Shown: positions 40,531 to 50,600 of the stretch, one piece after another
How positions within the stretch are numbered: position 1 is the first letter of the stretch
How the letters are laid out: the number at the start of each line of letters is the position of its first letter
Assembly: GCA_949825065.1 (NCBI GenBank)
Contig: OX463842.1
Span: forward strand, 49,145,011 to 49,209,010
Direction: 5' to 3'
Length of the DNA: 64,000 bases
Origin: Odontocerum albicorne
Taxonomy: Eukaryota; Arthropoda; Insecta; Trichoptera; Odontoceridae
Program-made: the position numbers and the translations under genes
Notes under the pieces: model-generated
Database searches by the model: none
Told to the model about the DNA's origin: nothing
What the model saw: only the letters and a program-made list of their open reading frames with translations

Positions 40531-41104
40531 TGTACTAACATTTTTTTTAATTAGATTCTTATTATAATTTATCGAACTTCAAACAACTTTTAATTAATAC
40601 TTAATTTCATCGTTTTTGCAGGGGAATATTGTTTTTAATAAATCTATTTAAGTTCTTAATTAACTTTAAGGAATAATAATTTTATTGCTGAGCCCCGTAG
40701 TTGAGGATAGCTATCCACCGTGAATTTAGTTGGAAAGCGAAGCTGTGCCGTGGAGTTTTTTTTTTTTGACTGAGTGAGCCGTTGGACACCAGCAATTTCA
40801 CCAGTCACATAGATATACTGGATCTAATGGCACACCGAAGTGAGATGATCGGAACACATCGGCATGTTTTCTCTCTTTTTTACCTTATTTGAAAGAATAA
40901 ATATGACCGAAGTCATAGGTATTCTTGTACCCCCAAATGTTAGGAGAAAAAATATCTTTGTCATTTAAGGGGAGTAGCACAGCGCGAGGTTGAATTTAGT
41001 GCGTTACCGCACAACCATGCACCCACTATGGGAATAATCCTATATTTTAGCTAGAATAATAAGATAAAGTTCTGATTAAAAGTTGTTTGAAAGTCGATAA
41101 ATAA

Positions 41105-41500
41105 TTTATTTATTTAACACTTCATTGCAAATATTGTCTGGAGGATTTATTGCCAGGTGGCAATCTCTTCCAGCCGACCAGACAAAACTAACAAAGTAAT
41201 TCACTTGGTCGCAAAAAAAAAACAAAATATTAATCATATTTATGAAATTTATGGACATCAACATATTGAAGTAAAAGTGAGATATCGTCAATCAAAGGAA
41301 AAGATGGTGAAAAGGAAAGTTAAATCAGGAATGAAACACGTTATATTACTGACTAGAAATTAATATTTTTTTCAGCCGCTTCTTAAAGCATGCCAAGGAT
41401 GGGGCGAGTCTTATATTGGTTTGTAACTGGCTACAGAGTTTCACTGCATGGACAATAAAGGACGACGTAAAAACAGAAGAGCGGTGAACTGGAAAGGCCA
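41105..41500 (-). pseudogene. LINE J 3' end with ORF2 C-terminal remnant
   Basis: On the minus strand: FPV-type start, then VHAVKLCSQLQTNIRLAPSL and ACFKKRLKK (41370-41480), the 3' UTR (GATATCTCACTTTTACTTC and onward, with a replaced middle 41210-41270) and the tail ending at 41105 with TTAAATAAATAAATT. Damaged by frame breaks. Confidence 0.75.
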
Positions 41501-41579
41501 ATAAACAATATTTATCTAAGCGCAGCGCAAGTCCATGTTCGGACAGTTAAGGTACAATAGAGATAGTTATTTGTTTATT

Positions 41580-42000
41580 TTTTTTTTTTTGTTTAACGCT
41601 TTTATTGCAAATACTTATTGCCCGGTGGCAATCTCTTCCAACCAACCAGACAAAAGTAAATGAAGCAAGTTACGTGGTCGCATAAATCATTCAAATGACT
41701 ATCCATCCCCACGAAAGCCATAAACACATGCGTGAGCATATGCCCACGAACCCCACAAAGACGGACATTCACCCGAACACCTTTTCATATAAAGTGAGAT
41801 ATCATCAATCAAAAGGAAAGGAATGGATGGTGGAGAGGAAAGGAAAAGAAAAATCAGGAATGAAACACGTTATTTTACTGACTAGAAATTAGGAGTTTTT
41901 TCAGTCGCTTTATAAAGCATGTCAAGGACGGAGCTAGTCTTATATTGGTTGGTAACTGATTCCAGAGCCTCACTGCATGGACAGTAAAGGACGAAGTTAA
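41580..42000 (-). pseudogene. LINE J 3' end, second minus-strand copy
   Basis: Same arrangement as 41105-41500 but closer to the reference at 32.9-33.4 kb: coding remnant 41895-42000, 3' UTR with GTCCGTCTTTGTGGGGTTCG and GCGACCACGTAACTTGCTTC, tail TTGGTTGGAAGAGATTGCCA, ending near 41590. The two copies lie in tandem, same orientation. Confidence 0.78.
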
Positions 42001-42706
42001 AAAAATAAATTACATTGATTAAATAAAAAAAATAGTATGTAAATAAATATGGACCAAATTAATTTATAATTAATGTATCAATATGGAACTTGTTTTTAAA
42101 ATATATATAGATGTATTTTGAATTCAGTTAAAACTAACATATGTGAAATAGCATACAAAATGAGTTGAGGAAAATGAAAAGAAAAAACAAAGACAAAAAA
42201 AACAATAAAGGAGTAATTGCAAAATTAACAAAGTTATTAAAATATATTAGAACTTCGCCGGTTTTGGAACCAACAAGATGAATATCCTTTGTTATTGCCA
42301 ACTTCAATTATCACTTTCCCAAATGGCTCTCTTAAACGAATGAATGGCACAAGTAAAAACATTACAGATTGGTCTCATTACTTTCTTGATATATTTTGTG
42401 TCGGTTTTTGTCCAAAAAGCTTTCATTACTCAACGAATCAATCGCGGCGGTCATAAACTTTTTATCGTGGGCTGAATTCACTATATTTTACTGCGAAATT
42501 AATGGTTCAGCCCTTAATGAACATTTGCAGATTGGTTTATTTGTTGAGAACAAAGAAAAATTAGCAAACATCGAAATACGACTTGGGTAAAAATGGCAAA
42601 CTGTTAATTTAAAAATATATTTTTTAACCCTTTATAGGACACTTGTAAAATGTTTCATTACAGCTACCAAACGTTCGTAATTCTCTCTCCCTGGCTCCAT
42701 CCCAAC
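42001..42706. other. No supported gene
   Basis: AT-rich; a 64-codon forward frame at 42396-42590 has no recognisable motif. Confidence 0.45.
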
Positions 42707-43090
42707 TCATTGTCTGCGAAGACTGTTGGGGTCAGCTCTCCTCGTCCTCAGGTTGTATGCTCTTCTATCCCGGACTACGTCCCCCAGGCCGTGCCCCTGC
42801 ATCAGGTTATCTTTTTGCACCACCCATGAATTCTTTGGTCTTCCTCTGGTTGTTATTCGAGGAAGATCCATGGAGATTGACTGGTTCACAATGTGATCGT
42901 TTGCTCTGCGTCCAACGTGCCCATACCATCTCAATCGCCTCTCCTCCATCTTGCTGTTGATGTCTGTAACACCCAGGCCTCCACGAATGCGTGAGCTTCT
43001 CATTTTGTCTCTTAGGGACACACCTGCTGACCATATTAGCATGCGCATTTCAGCAGTTTCTAGTTGCCTAGAGTAAGAGTTATACATCGT
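42707..43090 (-). pseudogene. RTE-like LINE ORF2 C-terminus
   Basis: The minus-strand frame reads RQLETAEMRMLIWSAGVSLR, DKMRSSRIRGGLGVTDINSK, MEERRLRWYGHVGRRANDHI, then TTRGRPKNSW and RDRRAYNLRTRRADPNSLRR. LxTAEMRMLRWxxGVxLRDxxRxxxIRxxLGV ... ENRLRWYGHVxRR ... RGRPKxxW ... RTRTADP is the classic end of RTE-type endonuclease-reverse transcriptases. About 126 codons are uninterrupted and the natural stop appears kept. It is the C-terminal fragment of a ~900-1000 residue protein; the polymerase is absent. Confidence 0.85.
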
Positions 43091-43494
43091 CCACCAAACG
43101 TTCGTAATTGTGTTCCTTAATTACACAGACTATTTATTAGGCTATTGACGGCAACTACATGCTGGATGGTAGTTTATCTTACCACTGTACGTAAAGGAAA
43201 ATGTTTTTAAGCTATAAGAAGCATTTTAGGAACAAATATGTATGAAATATATGCCTTATAATGGGTGGTATATTTATGTACCACTTTGTTCTGACCGTCC
43301 TATAAAGGGTTTTAATAATGACCTCACTTTTATTGTGACATTATATTTATTTTTTACATTAACCACACTTTGTATTTCTCTATCAATTATCAAACCTATA
43401 GGCTTCATCACTATGGCTCAATCGAGTCCTAACGAAGACCCCCGAAGGGATGTAAACAAGTTGGCTCGTATGTAACAGATGTTAGAAAAATACT

Positions 43495-43770
43495 TATATA
43501 CACATCACGCCGTGTCCTTTTGCGGGGTAGACAGAGATAACATATCTCCAAACTTTTCCATCCATGCCCAACATTTATATGTCTCGTCGTGCAATATTCA
43601 CACGTCTAATATTCACATTTCTTACTTTACCTTCTTTTAAAATCGGGCCCATTTAATCCAGTCATGATTTCTCCAATTCATTATATCTCTTCCGTTCACA
43701 TTTTGCTCTCTGAACTGTACTCGTTTAGTCATTTTTTCATCTTTCATTCTATCCAAGCGTCTTAAAGCAA
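43495..43770 (-). pseudogene. LINE S ORF2 C-terminal tail, decayed
   Basis: The plus strand ACATCACGCCGTGTCCTTTT, GCGGGGTAGACAGAGATAAC has the same layout as the LINE S ends at 14.2 and 50.5 kb. The complement reads K.LEICYLCLPRKRTRRD. Upstream it continues with stretches such as TTTTAAAATCGGGCCCATTT whose coding sense is lost. Confidence 0.45.
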
Positions 43771-44007
43771 TTTTTTTCATCCTTTTTAAAACATCCATTT
43801 TATCTTTGCATTCATACTTAAAGGAGTCTTAAATAAAAAAAAACTTGACAAGAAGTGAGCTCCGGCACCTCTTTTTCTTTCTTTTTTAAAAGCACTTGCT
43901 AAAACGGTGTGCTTGCTCAAGTACAACAGTTTTCTCACAATACACAAAACACGCACAAATGTCTTCTATCAAGATGACTGACAATCTTAGTCGATCACGA
44001 GAGATAT

Positions 44008-44530
44008 ACTGTCTTCCTAACATATTTATATATAATAAGTCTCATAAAATGTATTTTTTAAACGCTGTTTATATAAATAAATTTGACAGATTAGAGGCCC
44101 TAGAAATTTATAAGTCAGTACATCGATCCAAACATCTGGTGAACAGTTATATCCCAAAAATATCTACGCTCTTGGCCGAAATCGATCCATGCCTCCCTCA
44201 CCCCCCAACCGTTGAAGCGTGTATATCGGTACCAGTTCGAACATAATTTACATAATTTACTGTCTTCCTAATATATTTATATATAATCAGTCTCATAAAA
44301 TGTATTTTTTAAATGCTGTTTATATAAATTAATTGGGCAGATTAGAGGCCCTAGAAATTTCTAAGTCAGTACATCAATCCAAACATCTGGTGAACAGTTA
44401 TATCCCAAAAATCTCTCCGCTCTTGGCCGAAATCGTCCCATGCCACCCTCACCCCCCAACCGTTGAAGCGTGTATATCGGTACCAGTTCGAACAGAATTT
44501 AGTCTTGTTTGTGCTCCCCTGAAGATGAGA
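44008..44530 (+). pseudogene. Penelope-like C-terminus, tandemly duplicated 250 bp
   Basis: TACTGTCTTCCTAAYATATT occurs at 44008 and 44258, and both 250-base units are collinear. Unit 1 reads NKFDRLEALEIYKSVHRSKH, LVNSYIPKISTLLAEIDPC, PPTVEACISVPVRT then a stop region. Unit 2 reads GRLEALEISKSVHQSKHLVN, SYIPKISPLLAEIVPC and continues through VEACISVPVRTEFSLVCAP into the terminal repeat. The same region follows the GIY-YIG domain at 29.6 kb, which shows it is the last part of a Penelope-like protein. The GIY-YIG domain itself is missing here. Unit 2 keeps the natural connection to the 3' terminal repeat. Confidence 0.8.
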
Positions 44531-44612
44531 TGAAAGCCTTGAAACCGGTAGGGTTATACCGTTACGAAAAAGTGGAATAAACAGTGTTTGATAAAAATAA
44601 ATTACAATATTT
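44500..44612 (+). mobile_element. Penelope-like 3' terminal repeat with ribozyme-like core
   Basis: Core 44516-44553: CCC, CUGAAGA (44519-44525), a segment forming a short stem-loop, GAA (44541-44543), self-complementary ACCGGU (44544-44549), A (44550), GGG (44551-44553). Then TTATACCGTTACG, AAGTGGAATAAACAGTG, TTTGATAAAAATAAATTACA. The second helix is weakened by AGG to AGA. Confidence 0.8.
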
Positions 44613-44614
44613 TT

Positions 44615-45081
44615 AAAATGTTAAAACATTTTTTTATTTTCAATCTTTATGAAATAATATTACTTAAACAATAAGGTAGACAGCATGATTGTTATACTTA
44701 AAATGGACACTATCCCTAGTAGAACCTTCCCTAAAAGCTGGATTCAATTTCTTCCCCACGTGTTGCCTCAAAAAAGAAAAAAAGTGGTGGAATTATTTGA
44801 TTTGGTTCTTGTTAGTGGCTGAGTTAAAACAATAACGGGTTTACGCTCCCTTGCACTTGCTGTGTTCTGCCTCTGGGGTGGATGCCAAAAATGTTCTGTT
44901 AATTATAATCAAGTTAAGTGTTTTGGGTGTGTGCCCAGTGCTTTGTACTTTATCATTGAAAAAGATAATTATTATTAATTTTATGAAATCTCGATTCTTT
45001 GAAAACGGTTTTGTTGTTTATGTAATCTGAAACATAATGACACGTCGAGAATATCTTAAAATTTACATTTAGCATACCCAT
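44615..45081. other. No supported gene
   Basis: Mostly AT-rich, with a less AT-rich part at 44700-44900. No feature recognised. Confidence 0.45.
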
Positions 45082-45234
45082 ATTTTATTAACCCTTTCAG
45101 TACCTGAAAGGGTTAATAAAATCAGTTTCAGTACCTGAAACGTTAAACAATAAAAATCATAAGTTATTGAAAATCACTTTTCAATAACTTATGATTTTTA
45201 TTGTTTAACGTCTTGCATAATATTTTATGCAAGA
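45082..45234. repeat. Cluster of four consecutive perfect hairpins
   Basis: Hairpin 1: arms 45082-45100 and 45104-45122 (19 bp, loop TAC). Hairpin 2: 45125-45131 and 45135-45141 (7 bp, loop TAC). Hairpin 3: 45140-45173 and 45178-45211 (34 bp, loop TCAC). Hairpin 4: 45211-45220 and 45225-45234 (10 bp, loop TATT). All arms are exact. TTTCAGTACCTGAAA occurs in both hairpins 1 and 2, and hairpin 1 has TTAACCC...GGGTTAA ends. Confidence 0.95.
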
Positions 45235-45239
45235 GGTAA

Positions 45240-46345
45240 AATAAAAAAAAATTAAACAAGTAAAACCTCCCTTTTACTTTGCAGCAGTATTATTTCCTTT
45301 CATAAAAAAATCCTTAAACAAATATTGGATGTGAAAATTTTATCATAATTGGTGTATTTTAGTAAGCCGAAATACCGCTTAAAATAACCAATATATTGAC
45401 TTATGTGTAAATTCAGATCCATCATCGACATAAAGTAAATCATTAAAAAAAATTGCATTATTTTTATGTTTATTAAGCATTTAACGAAAACAATCTTGGT
45501 ATAGTTGAGATAAAAAAACTCATGATTTATATCGAGATGATCTCGATGTTTCAATTAGAGGTAATGTCAATTAGGAGTTAGCGAAATGAAACTTTTTTTG
45601 TTATTTTTTACGTGCATGTATTTTTTGGTAAAATATTTTATTGATTAAAAACCACTTAACGTATCCACGATGATCTGACCATGATGAACTGATTGCTCGG
45701 AAAAAATTGTTGCATAGCAATAAACTCGTTATATGTATAACCATATATAAAAGAAATATCTAGACTGTATATTGACCATGAGAGATGATTTTGAAAACAG
45801 CCTGAAAATTCAAAAATGTTTTTAAAATCTTACTGAAAATTACATAAGTATTCTTGTTGAATATCTGAAAGCGTAAAAGAATACTCAAGTGTAGCGAACG
45901 AGTATCGTGCAATGGCTTATTCCTATTGCATTTGCTACAAAAATATTTGCGTAATAGATTTGACACGCGAGCGTGTGAAAAATGAGAAATAGTTCTGTGC
46001 AAATACTTGCATTGTAATGAAGTTGTACTCTGTTTTGTATTCTGTATAATACAATCGCGATACAATGAATTCAACAGCCGAGTTCAAATCATGCATTTAT
46101 ATTTTCCTAGAAGTTAAATCGATAGGATTTAATTGAAAAAAGTTTTGTTAAAAAATAAATAAATTTCAAATCATCTGCTAAGATGGTAGTCCACCACAAT
46201 ATTCGAGTACCAATTTTGATACATGTAAGTGAAACGTGTACTTGGAAAAATACTTAAAGGAGTCTTATATTAGAGAAAGTTAAATAAATGTATTATTTAT
46301 TACGTAAAATCTCCGGCTTTTTATCTTCTTCTTCCTCTTTTTTTA
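45240..46345. other. No supported gene
   Basis: AT-rich, short frames only (84 and 104 codons on the minus strand, composition-driven). No motif recognised. Confidence 0.45.
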
Positions 46346-46351
46346 GATCTG

Positions 46352-46800
46352 TTGGCCTTTTATGGTCCTGCATCATCGTTTCCCTCTTGTGACGTCGACT
46401 GTCAGCTGTCTTTCCATCTTTTGGGAGGTCGTCCTGGAGGTCTGCTTGCTTGGGGGATACTGTCCCTGGCCAGTCTTACGGCTCTTGGTTCAGCCATTTT
46501 GGATACATGTTCGTTCTTGAACCTTCTTCTTTGTCGTCCCCATCTGACAATATCGGATTTTTGTGTTTCGTACTCTATCACGAAGGGTTTTGCCAGCGAT
46601 ACTTCTGACTATTTCATTTCGCTGGTTCGAAGGAGGTTTTTGGTTCTGACAGTGTCGGCTCTGGATTTTATGATGTATGTCATTATGGGGCGGACACAGG
46701 TCTTGTATATCCTCACCTTGCTTTGGATGTTCATATACTTTAAACATCCGGAAATTGCTGCGGCCTTTTGTGATTATTCAAGTACTTTGCCATAGAGGTC
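46352..46800 (-). pseudogene. LINE ORF2 C-terminal region (RTE/CR1-like), frameshifted
   Basis: In combined minus-strand frames: KVRIYKTCVRPIMTYIIKSR, ADTVRTKNLLRTSEMK, EIVRSIAGKTLRDRVRNTKI. The order RIYKT.VRP.MTYGIE.RADT.RTK.LLRT.EMK.LR.I.GKT..DR.RN..IR is typical of the post-polymerase part of insect LINE ORF2 proteins. The longest intact frame (46490-46747) starts in the wrong phase relative to the N-terminal part, so at least one frameshift lies near 46640. The rest downstream (46352-46490) is degenerate. Confidence 0.7.
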
Positions 46801-46854
46801 ATTATTGCACATTATGCTAGCACCCAAGTATTTAAATTTTGTAACTTGTCGACT

Positions 46855-47050
46855 ATTAAAAAGTTCCAAGTGACATAATTCGAAACCTTATCAGCAAATA
46901 TCGTAAGGGTGTTCGTCACCATTCGCACCAATTGAGCATTTCTAAAAGCTCCATGCAACGAATAACCAGAGAAGATCTTGGTTTACAGTTTTTTTTAAAA
47001 AAACAAACCACAAGTTCAACTTAAAACCCCTTTATGTAAGAATATCAAAA
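46855..47050 (+). pseudogene. Possible transposase DNA-binding domain remnant
   Basis: A forward frame reads IRNLISKYRKGVRHHSHQLS, ISKSSMQRITREDLGLQFF, then LKPLYVRISKRL. The pattern of IS..S..RI...DL.L.P.K....LKP resembles the second helix-turn-helix of insect IS630/Tc1-mariner type transposases. It is short and no terminal repeats are seen. Confidence 0.35.
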
Positions 47051-47744
47051 AGATTGAAAAATTGATTGAAAAGCTAAAAACTGTAAAGTGACCCAATTAT
47101 TAGGATTGTGATCGAACCTCATGATTTCATGTTTTATTTTTCAATCAGTTTCAATAAGTAGCACATGCTTATCGTTCTTAAAGTAAAAAAAATAGTTCCT
47201 TGACATATTTTTTTATAAATTATGTTGATTTAGAATCAAATGATATAAGGGAAATTGTATCTTATTAAAGTTTATCTAAGAAGAAATAAACTCAACCGAT
47301 CTACTTTCACTCAAGCCAAGAGAAAGTTCAACAGTGTGGTTCTTCTGGCACCTCTCCTGGTGGATGTTACTCCCACCCCAGGCCCGAGGCTGTTGGGTAA
47401 GGAGCTCGGCCTGGAATACGAACACTTTGTCTTGCGGCTGTTTCCCTAATAAACTCCAGGACGTGACTGGAAAATGAGAAGACATTAATTGGGGTGTGAA
47501 AACACAGCCTGAAACCATGTACAAATATAAAATCCTTCCTAGCCGAGTGTGAGAGAGTATTCAGATCACGCGGTTCAAATGTCAAGTTGGAAAAACATAA
47601 ATATATTATTTCTCTTTATTTTGTTCAAGGATTTAAGTTAAGAACTTGTTTTCTCTCCTGATAAATCTATAATATTTTACTTGAAAATTATGACTGGTGG
47701 TTCAGTTTATTTATTTTATGTCTTTCAAAGCAAAACTAGAGAAA
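47051..47744. other. No supported gene
   Basis: 47330-47480 is less AT-rich (CTCCTGGTGGATGTTACTCC, GGCCCGAGGCTG) with small frames on both strands, none recognised. Confidence 0.4.
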
Positions 47745-47910
47745 CATTTTGGCGGTGGCCGTGGTCTAACGGCTATCATTATTTTTTTATTTAACACTTT
47801 ATCGTAAAAACAATCTGGCGGGCTTATTGCCAGGTGGTAATGTCTTCCAACCAACCATTCACGCTAAGCAAGTGGACACCTTAGGTTCAAATCTTTGTGA
47901 TTCACTTCCG
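47745..47910 (+). repeat. tRNA-derived SINE interrupted by a LINE J tail
   Basis: GGCCGTGGTCTAACGGCTAT (47757-47776, box A region) ends in CATT, then ~75 bases of LINE J tail on the minus strand, then CATTCACGCTAAGCAAGTGG (47863 on), CACCTTAGGTTCAAATC (box B GGTTCAAATC). Joining the outer parts restores the layout of the SINE at 3349-3415. Confidence 0.7.
47788..47862 (-). repeat. LINE J tail inserted in SINE
   Basis: TTATTTAACACTTTATCGTA, CAATCTGGCGGGCTTATTGC, CAGGTGGTAATGTCTTCCAA is the complement of the LINE J terminal ~75 bases. Short CATT copies lie at both edges, consistent with a small target-site duplication. Confidence 0.7.
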
Positions 47911-48132
47911 GAATAGTTATTGAATTACACTTGCCTTCTTAAACTCTTTGAATGAAAGGTTATATTTGATTTTATATAAGGATATACACAATATCGTTGA
48001 TAATCCAAATATTCTGGTTCAAATTGGTTTTTACACTCCTCCTAGAAACACACTGAATATTTTACAATTCAAATGTGTCAATAACAATTCTTAGCTACTG
48101 TTGCACGTTGTAATTTATCAATCGTGAAAATA

Positions 48133-48405
48133 CAATAATTTAGTAATTATAATTTGTTTAATCAAACACTGTTTATTCCACTTTTTTGTAACGGTATAAC
48201 CCTACCAGTTTCAAGGCTTTCACCTCATCATCAAAGGAGCACAAACAAGACTTGTTTGTGCTCCCCTGAAGATGAGGTGAAAGCCTTGAAACCGATAGAG
48301 TTTTACCGTTACAAAAAGTGGAATAAACAGTGTTTGATAAAACAAATTACAATGTCTTTAAACCTCCACAATGTTAATGCCTTAACTATAAATAATATTA
48401 TTTAG
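48133..48405. mobile_element. Penelope-like terminal repeats, near-perfect foldback
   Basis: Inverted arms of ~95 bases (48151-48246 and 48254-48352) meet at GTGCTCCTTTG / GCACAAACAAGACTTGTTTG. The right-hand copy continues as TTACAATGTCTTTAAACCTC, CACAATGTTAATGCC to 48405, as in the Penelope ends at 29.4 and 63.7 kb. Cores are altered: right copy ACCGAT instead of ACCGGT; left copy (minus) TTGATGATGAGG. Confidence 0.85.
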
Positions 48406-49854
48406 TAATTCTATGTGTGGTTTGGTCGATATCTTAAATGTATATTTAGTTGAGTTAAGGACGTCCTAACAGGGAGGCTGGTTTTAAATTATTTTATAAC
48501 GCAAGTAAATTTTTCATAAGGAATTCTGTTTTTTTTTTATTATATTTTGCTGATCTTGTATAGTTGATTACTTATGTTGTACATTACTATGGTTAAGCGT
48601 TATATCTTAAAATATGTATGTATCATAAATTGTTAAATATTTTTGGAGAATATGCTACCTTTTGATTTTGGCCTCAGTTATATATTTTTGGTTGTTGGAA
48701 GAGTTTGCAAAATGGTAATATATCCACCAGTCTTTGTTGAATACAGCGAGATACAATACGAGTATAACGCAAATAATCTACTCATAAAACAACAAGCGTT
48801 CATGTTTTAGTATTTAAATTAACTTTATTAGGTCTTAAGAGACCTTTATAACTAGTTTTATAAAAGTATTTCATTGATTCGCATTACAAATATTTAGAAT
48901 CCAAAAATCAACAAATTGCTTTTAAATTAATTTCCCTTCTTGTATATATCAAAGTATATACTAAAATAATTTTGTGGACCATCATCTTGGCAGATTTTGA
49001 CACTATTTGGTTAAATTATATACGTTTCAGTGCCTTGTTGACTTTTTTTACTATCGCTACACGTCGTTCGATATTCCTCGTAGCTTTTCCACCTTCTGAG
49101 AAAATACTAACTAAATAACATAATTATTTAACTTGCACAAAGATTTAATTACTCACCAATATGTTGCAATCACGTTTTTTCTCATACTTTTCTGTCCCTA
49201 TGATATTGTATTGGATTTTAATAGTAAGTACGCATGTACATGGAATGTGAACAATCTAAGACGTTTAAAGAAAATAGTCACTGAATCACATTACCCTACA
49301 AAAAAGTCACTAAAGCACACTACCGTACAAAAAAAAAGAAAAGTAAATAAATATATTCTAAATCGATTCAGTAAAGCATGACAGCAGAATTAATCGCCAA
49401 GCATACTTGTTAAACAGAAAAACCGTTTCCTTATCTGCACGAATGTGCGAAATTGATTTTCCTTACAAAACGGCGACTCGCATTGCGTGCGTGCCTCGGC
49501 GTGCCGTGCGTGCGTGCGTGCTGTGACATATGGATACCCATTTCCTAAACGACACAATACTGAATACACACGGCTTTATCGTCCCGCCATTCTTATAATA
49601 CTATTGCCGGACTGGTTACGTTTGTCCCTGTTAGCCATGAACAGTGAATGAATCATATGTTTAACTGACAATTAGGGATAAGTTAATTATTAAGAAGACA
49701 TCAATATTTTTCAATAAATTGCAGATTTAATTGCAGAATACTAACATCAAAACATGTCCCTATTGAAGTAGATAGATTGAATAAATCTCCCATTCTATGA
49801 GCCTATATAATTTTTCACCGACTTTCGTAGTTCCGTAAATAAGGGCGTTCTGAC
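48406..49854. other. No supported gene; short GTGC-rich microsatellite at 49478-49522
   Basis: AT-rich sequence; 49478-49522 has GCGTGCGTGCCTCGGCG and GTGCGTGCGTGCGTGCTG. Short frames only. Confidence 0.5.
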
Positions 49855-50010
49855 CACCAAAAACTGTTAAACTCTAATATTAATAACCGAGGAAAAGATC
49901 TCTGGGGCAGACATCCATTCTCCGACCAGGCGTAGCGAGTTCGATTTCCGTTGGATTAATTTTTTTTATAAAAGGGTTTCAGTTCGGCTTTCACTTCCGC
50001 TTTCTAAAAC
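49855..50010 (+). repeat. tRNA-derived SINE
   Basis: AACCGAGGAAAAGATCTCTG at the box A position (degenerate) and GCGAGTTCGATTTCCGTTGG (box B) as in the 31.1-kb SINE. The tail TAAAAGGGTTTCAGTTCGGC, TTTCACTTCCGC is shared with 16.07 and 17.30 kb. Confidence 0.6.
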
Positions 50011-50321
50011 CATTTTAAGGTTAGTAAGAAGAGGTTTCCTCATTGCAATAAACCCACTAGGTTATAGTTTATACAACGAAAGCGTTATACAATAATACAA
50101 CAATGAGAAACCAATAAACATGTATACTAAAAGGTGGAAAAGTGTGAAAATCGATAATCTCTATCGTCAGCGAAATTGACATGGTATGATATATTTGTGT
50201 GCGTCTTAAAATATTTTATCAGTTTAATTGTAAAATACAAGTGGAAAAACGTCTTAAAAAGGTAACAATATCCTGCAATTAAACAAACTATAAGACAAAC
50301 TCCCGAAAATATAAGACAAAA

Positions 50322-50383
50322 CCCGAAAAAGATCCCCAACGCTCCTTATACTGGTATAAGGAGCGTTGGGGATCTTTTTCGGG
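50322..50383. repeat. Perfect 29-bp hairpin at an RTE-like LINE tail
   Basis: Left arm 50322-50350 and right arm 50355-50383 are exact reverse complements around CTGG. The right arm (TATAAGGAGCGTTGGGGATC, TTTTTCGGG) also begins the LINE tail seen unfolded at 58911-58941. Confidence 0.95.
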
Positions 50384-50462
50384 CTGCCGGGGACAAAGAT
50401 GCCTACTCTCAGGTAATATTCAACGTTGGGGGGACCTGACATGACACTGGGAAGAAGATAAG
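50355..50462 (+). repeat. RTE-like LINE 3' tail
   Basis: Near-identical to 58914-59012: TATAAGGAGCGTTGGGGATC, GGGCTGCCGGGGACAAAGAT, TCTCAGGTAATATT, GGGGGGACCTGACATGACAC, TGGGAAGAAGATAAGA. At 58.4-59.0 kb this follows an ORF2 C-terminus, which identifies it. Confidence 0.8.
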
Positions 50463-50469
50463 ACAAACA

Positions 50470-50600
50470 TATAGATACATACCATCTCGTAATTTCACTG
50501 TCGAGATAGGCAGAGAGGACAGAGCGCTAAACTTTCCTACATCCACACACTTTATAATACGACTATAATTCATACGATTTATTTGATTTGACACATTTCA
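50470..50600 (-). pseudogene. LINE S ORF2 C-terminal tail
   Basis: On the minus strand the frame reads CVDVGKFSALSSLPISTVKL, RDGMYLYV. This is one of the clearest copies of the family S signature (FSALSSLP..T.K.RDGMY). Confidence 0.6.

Noticed and set aside
46352..46795. 147-codon plus-strand frame
   Set aside because: It is antisense to the recognisable LINE C-terminal sequence on the minus strand.
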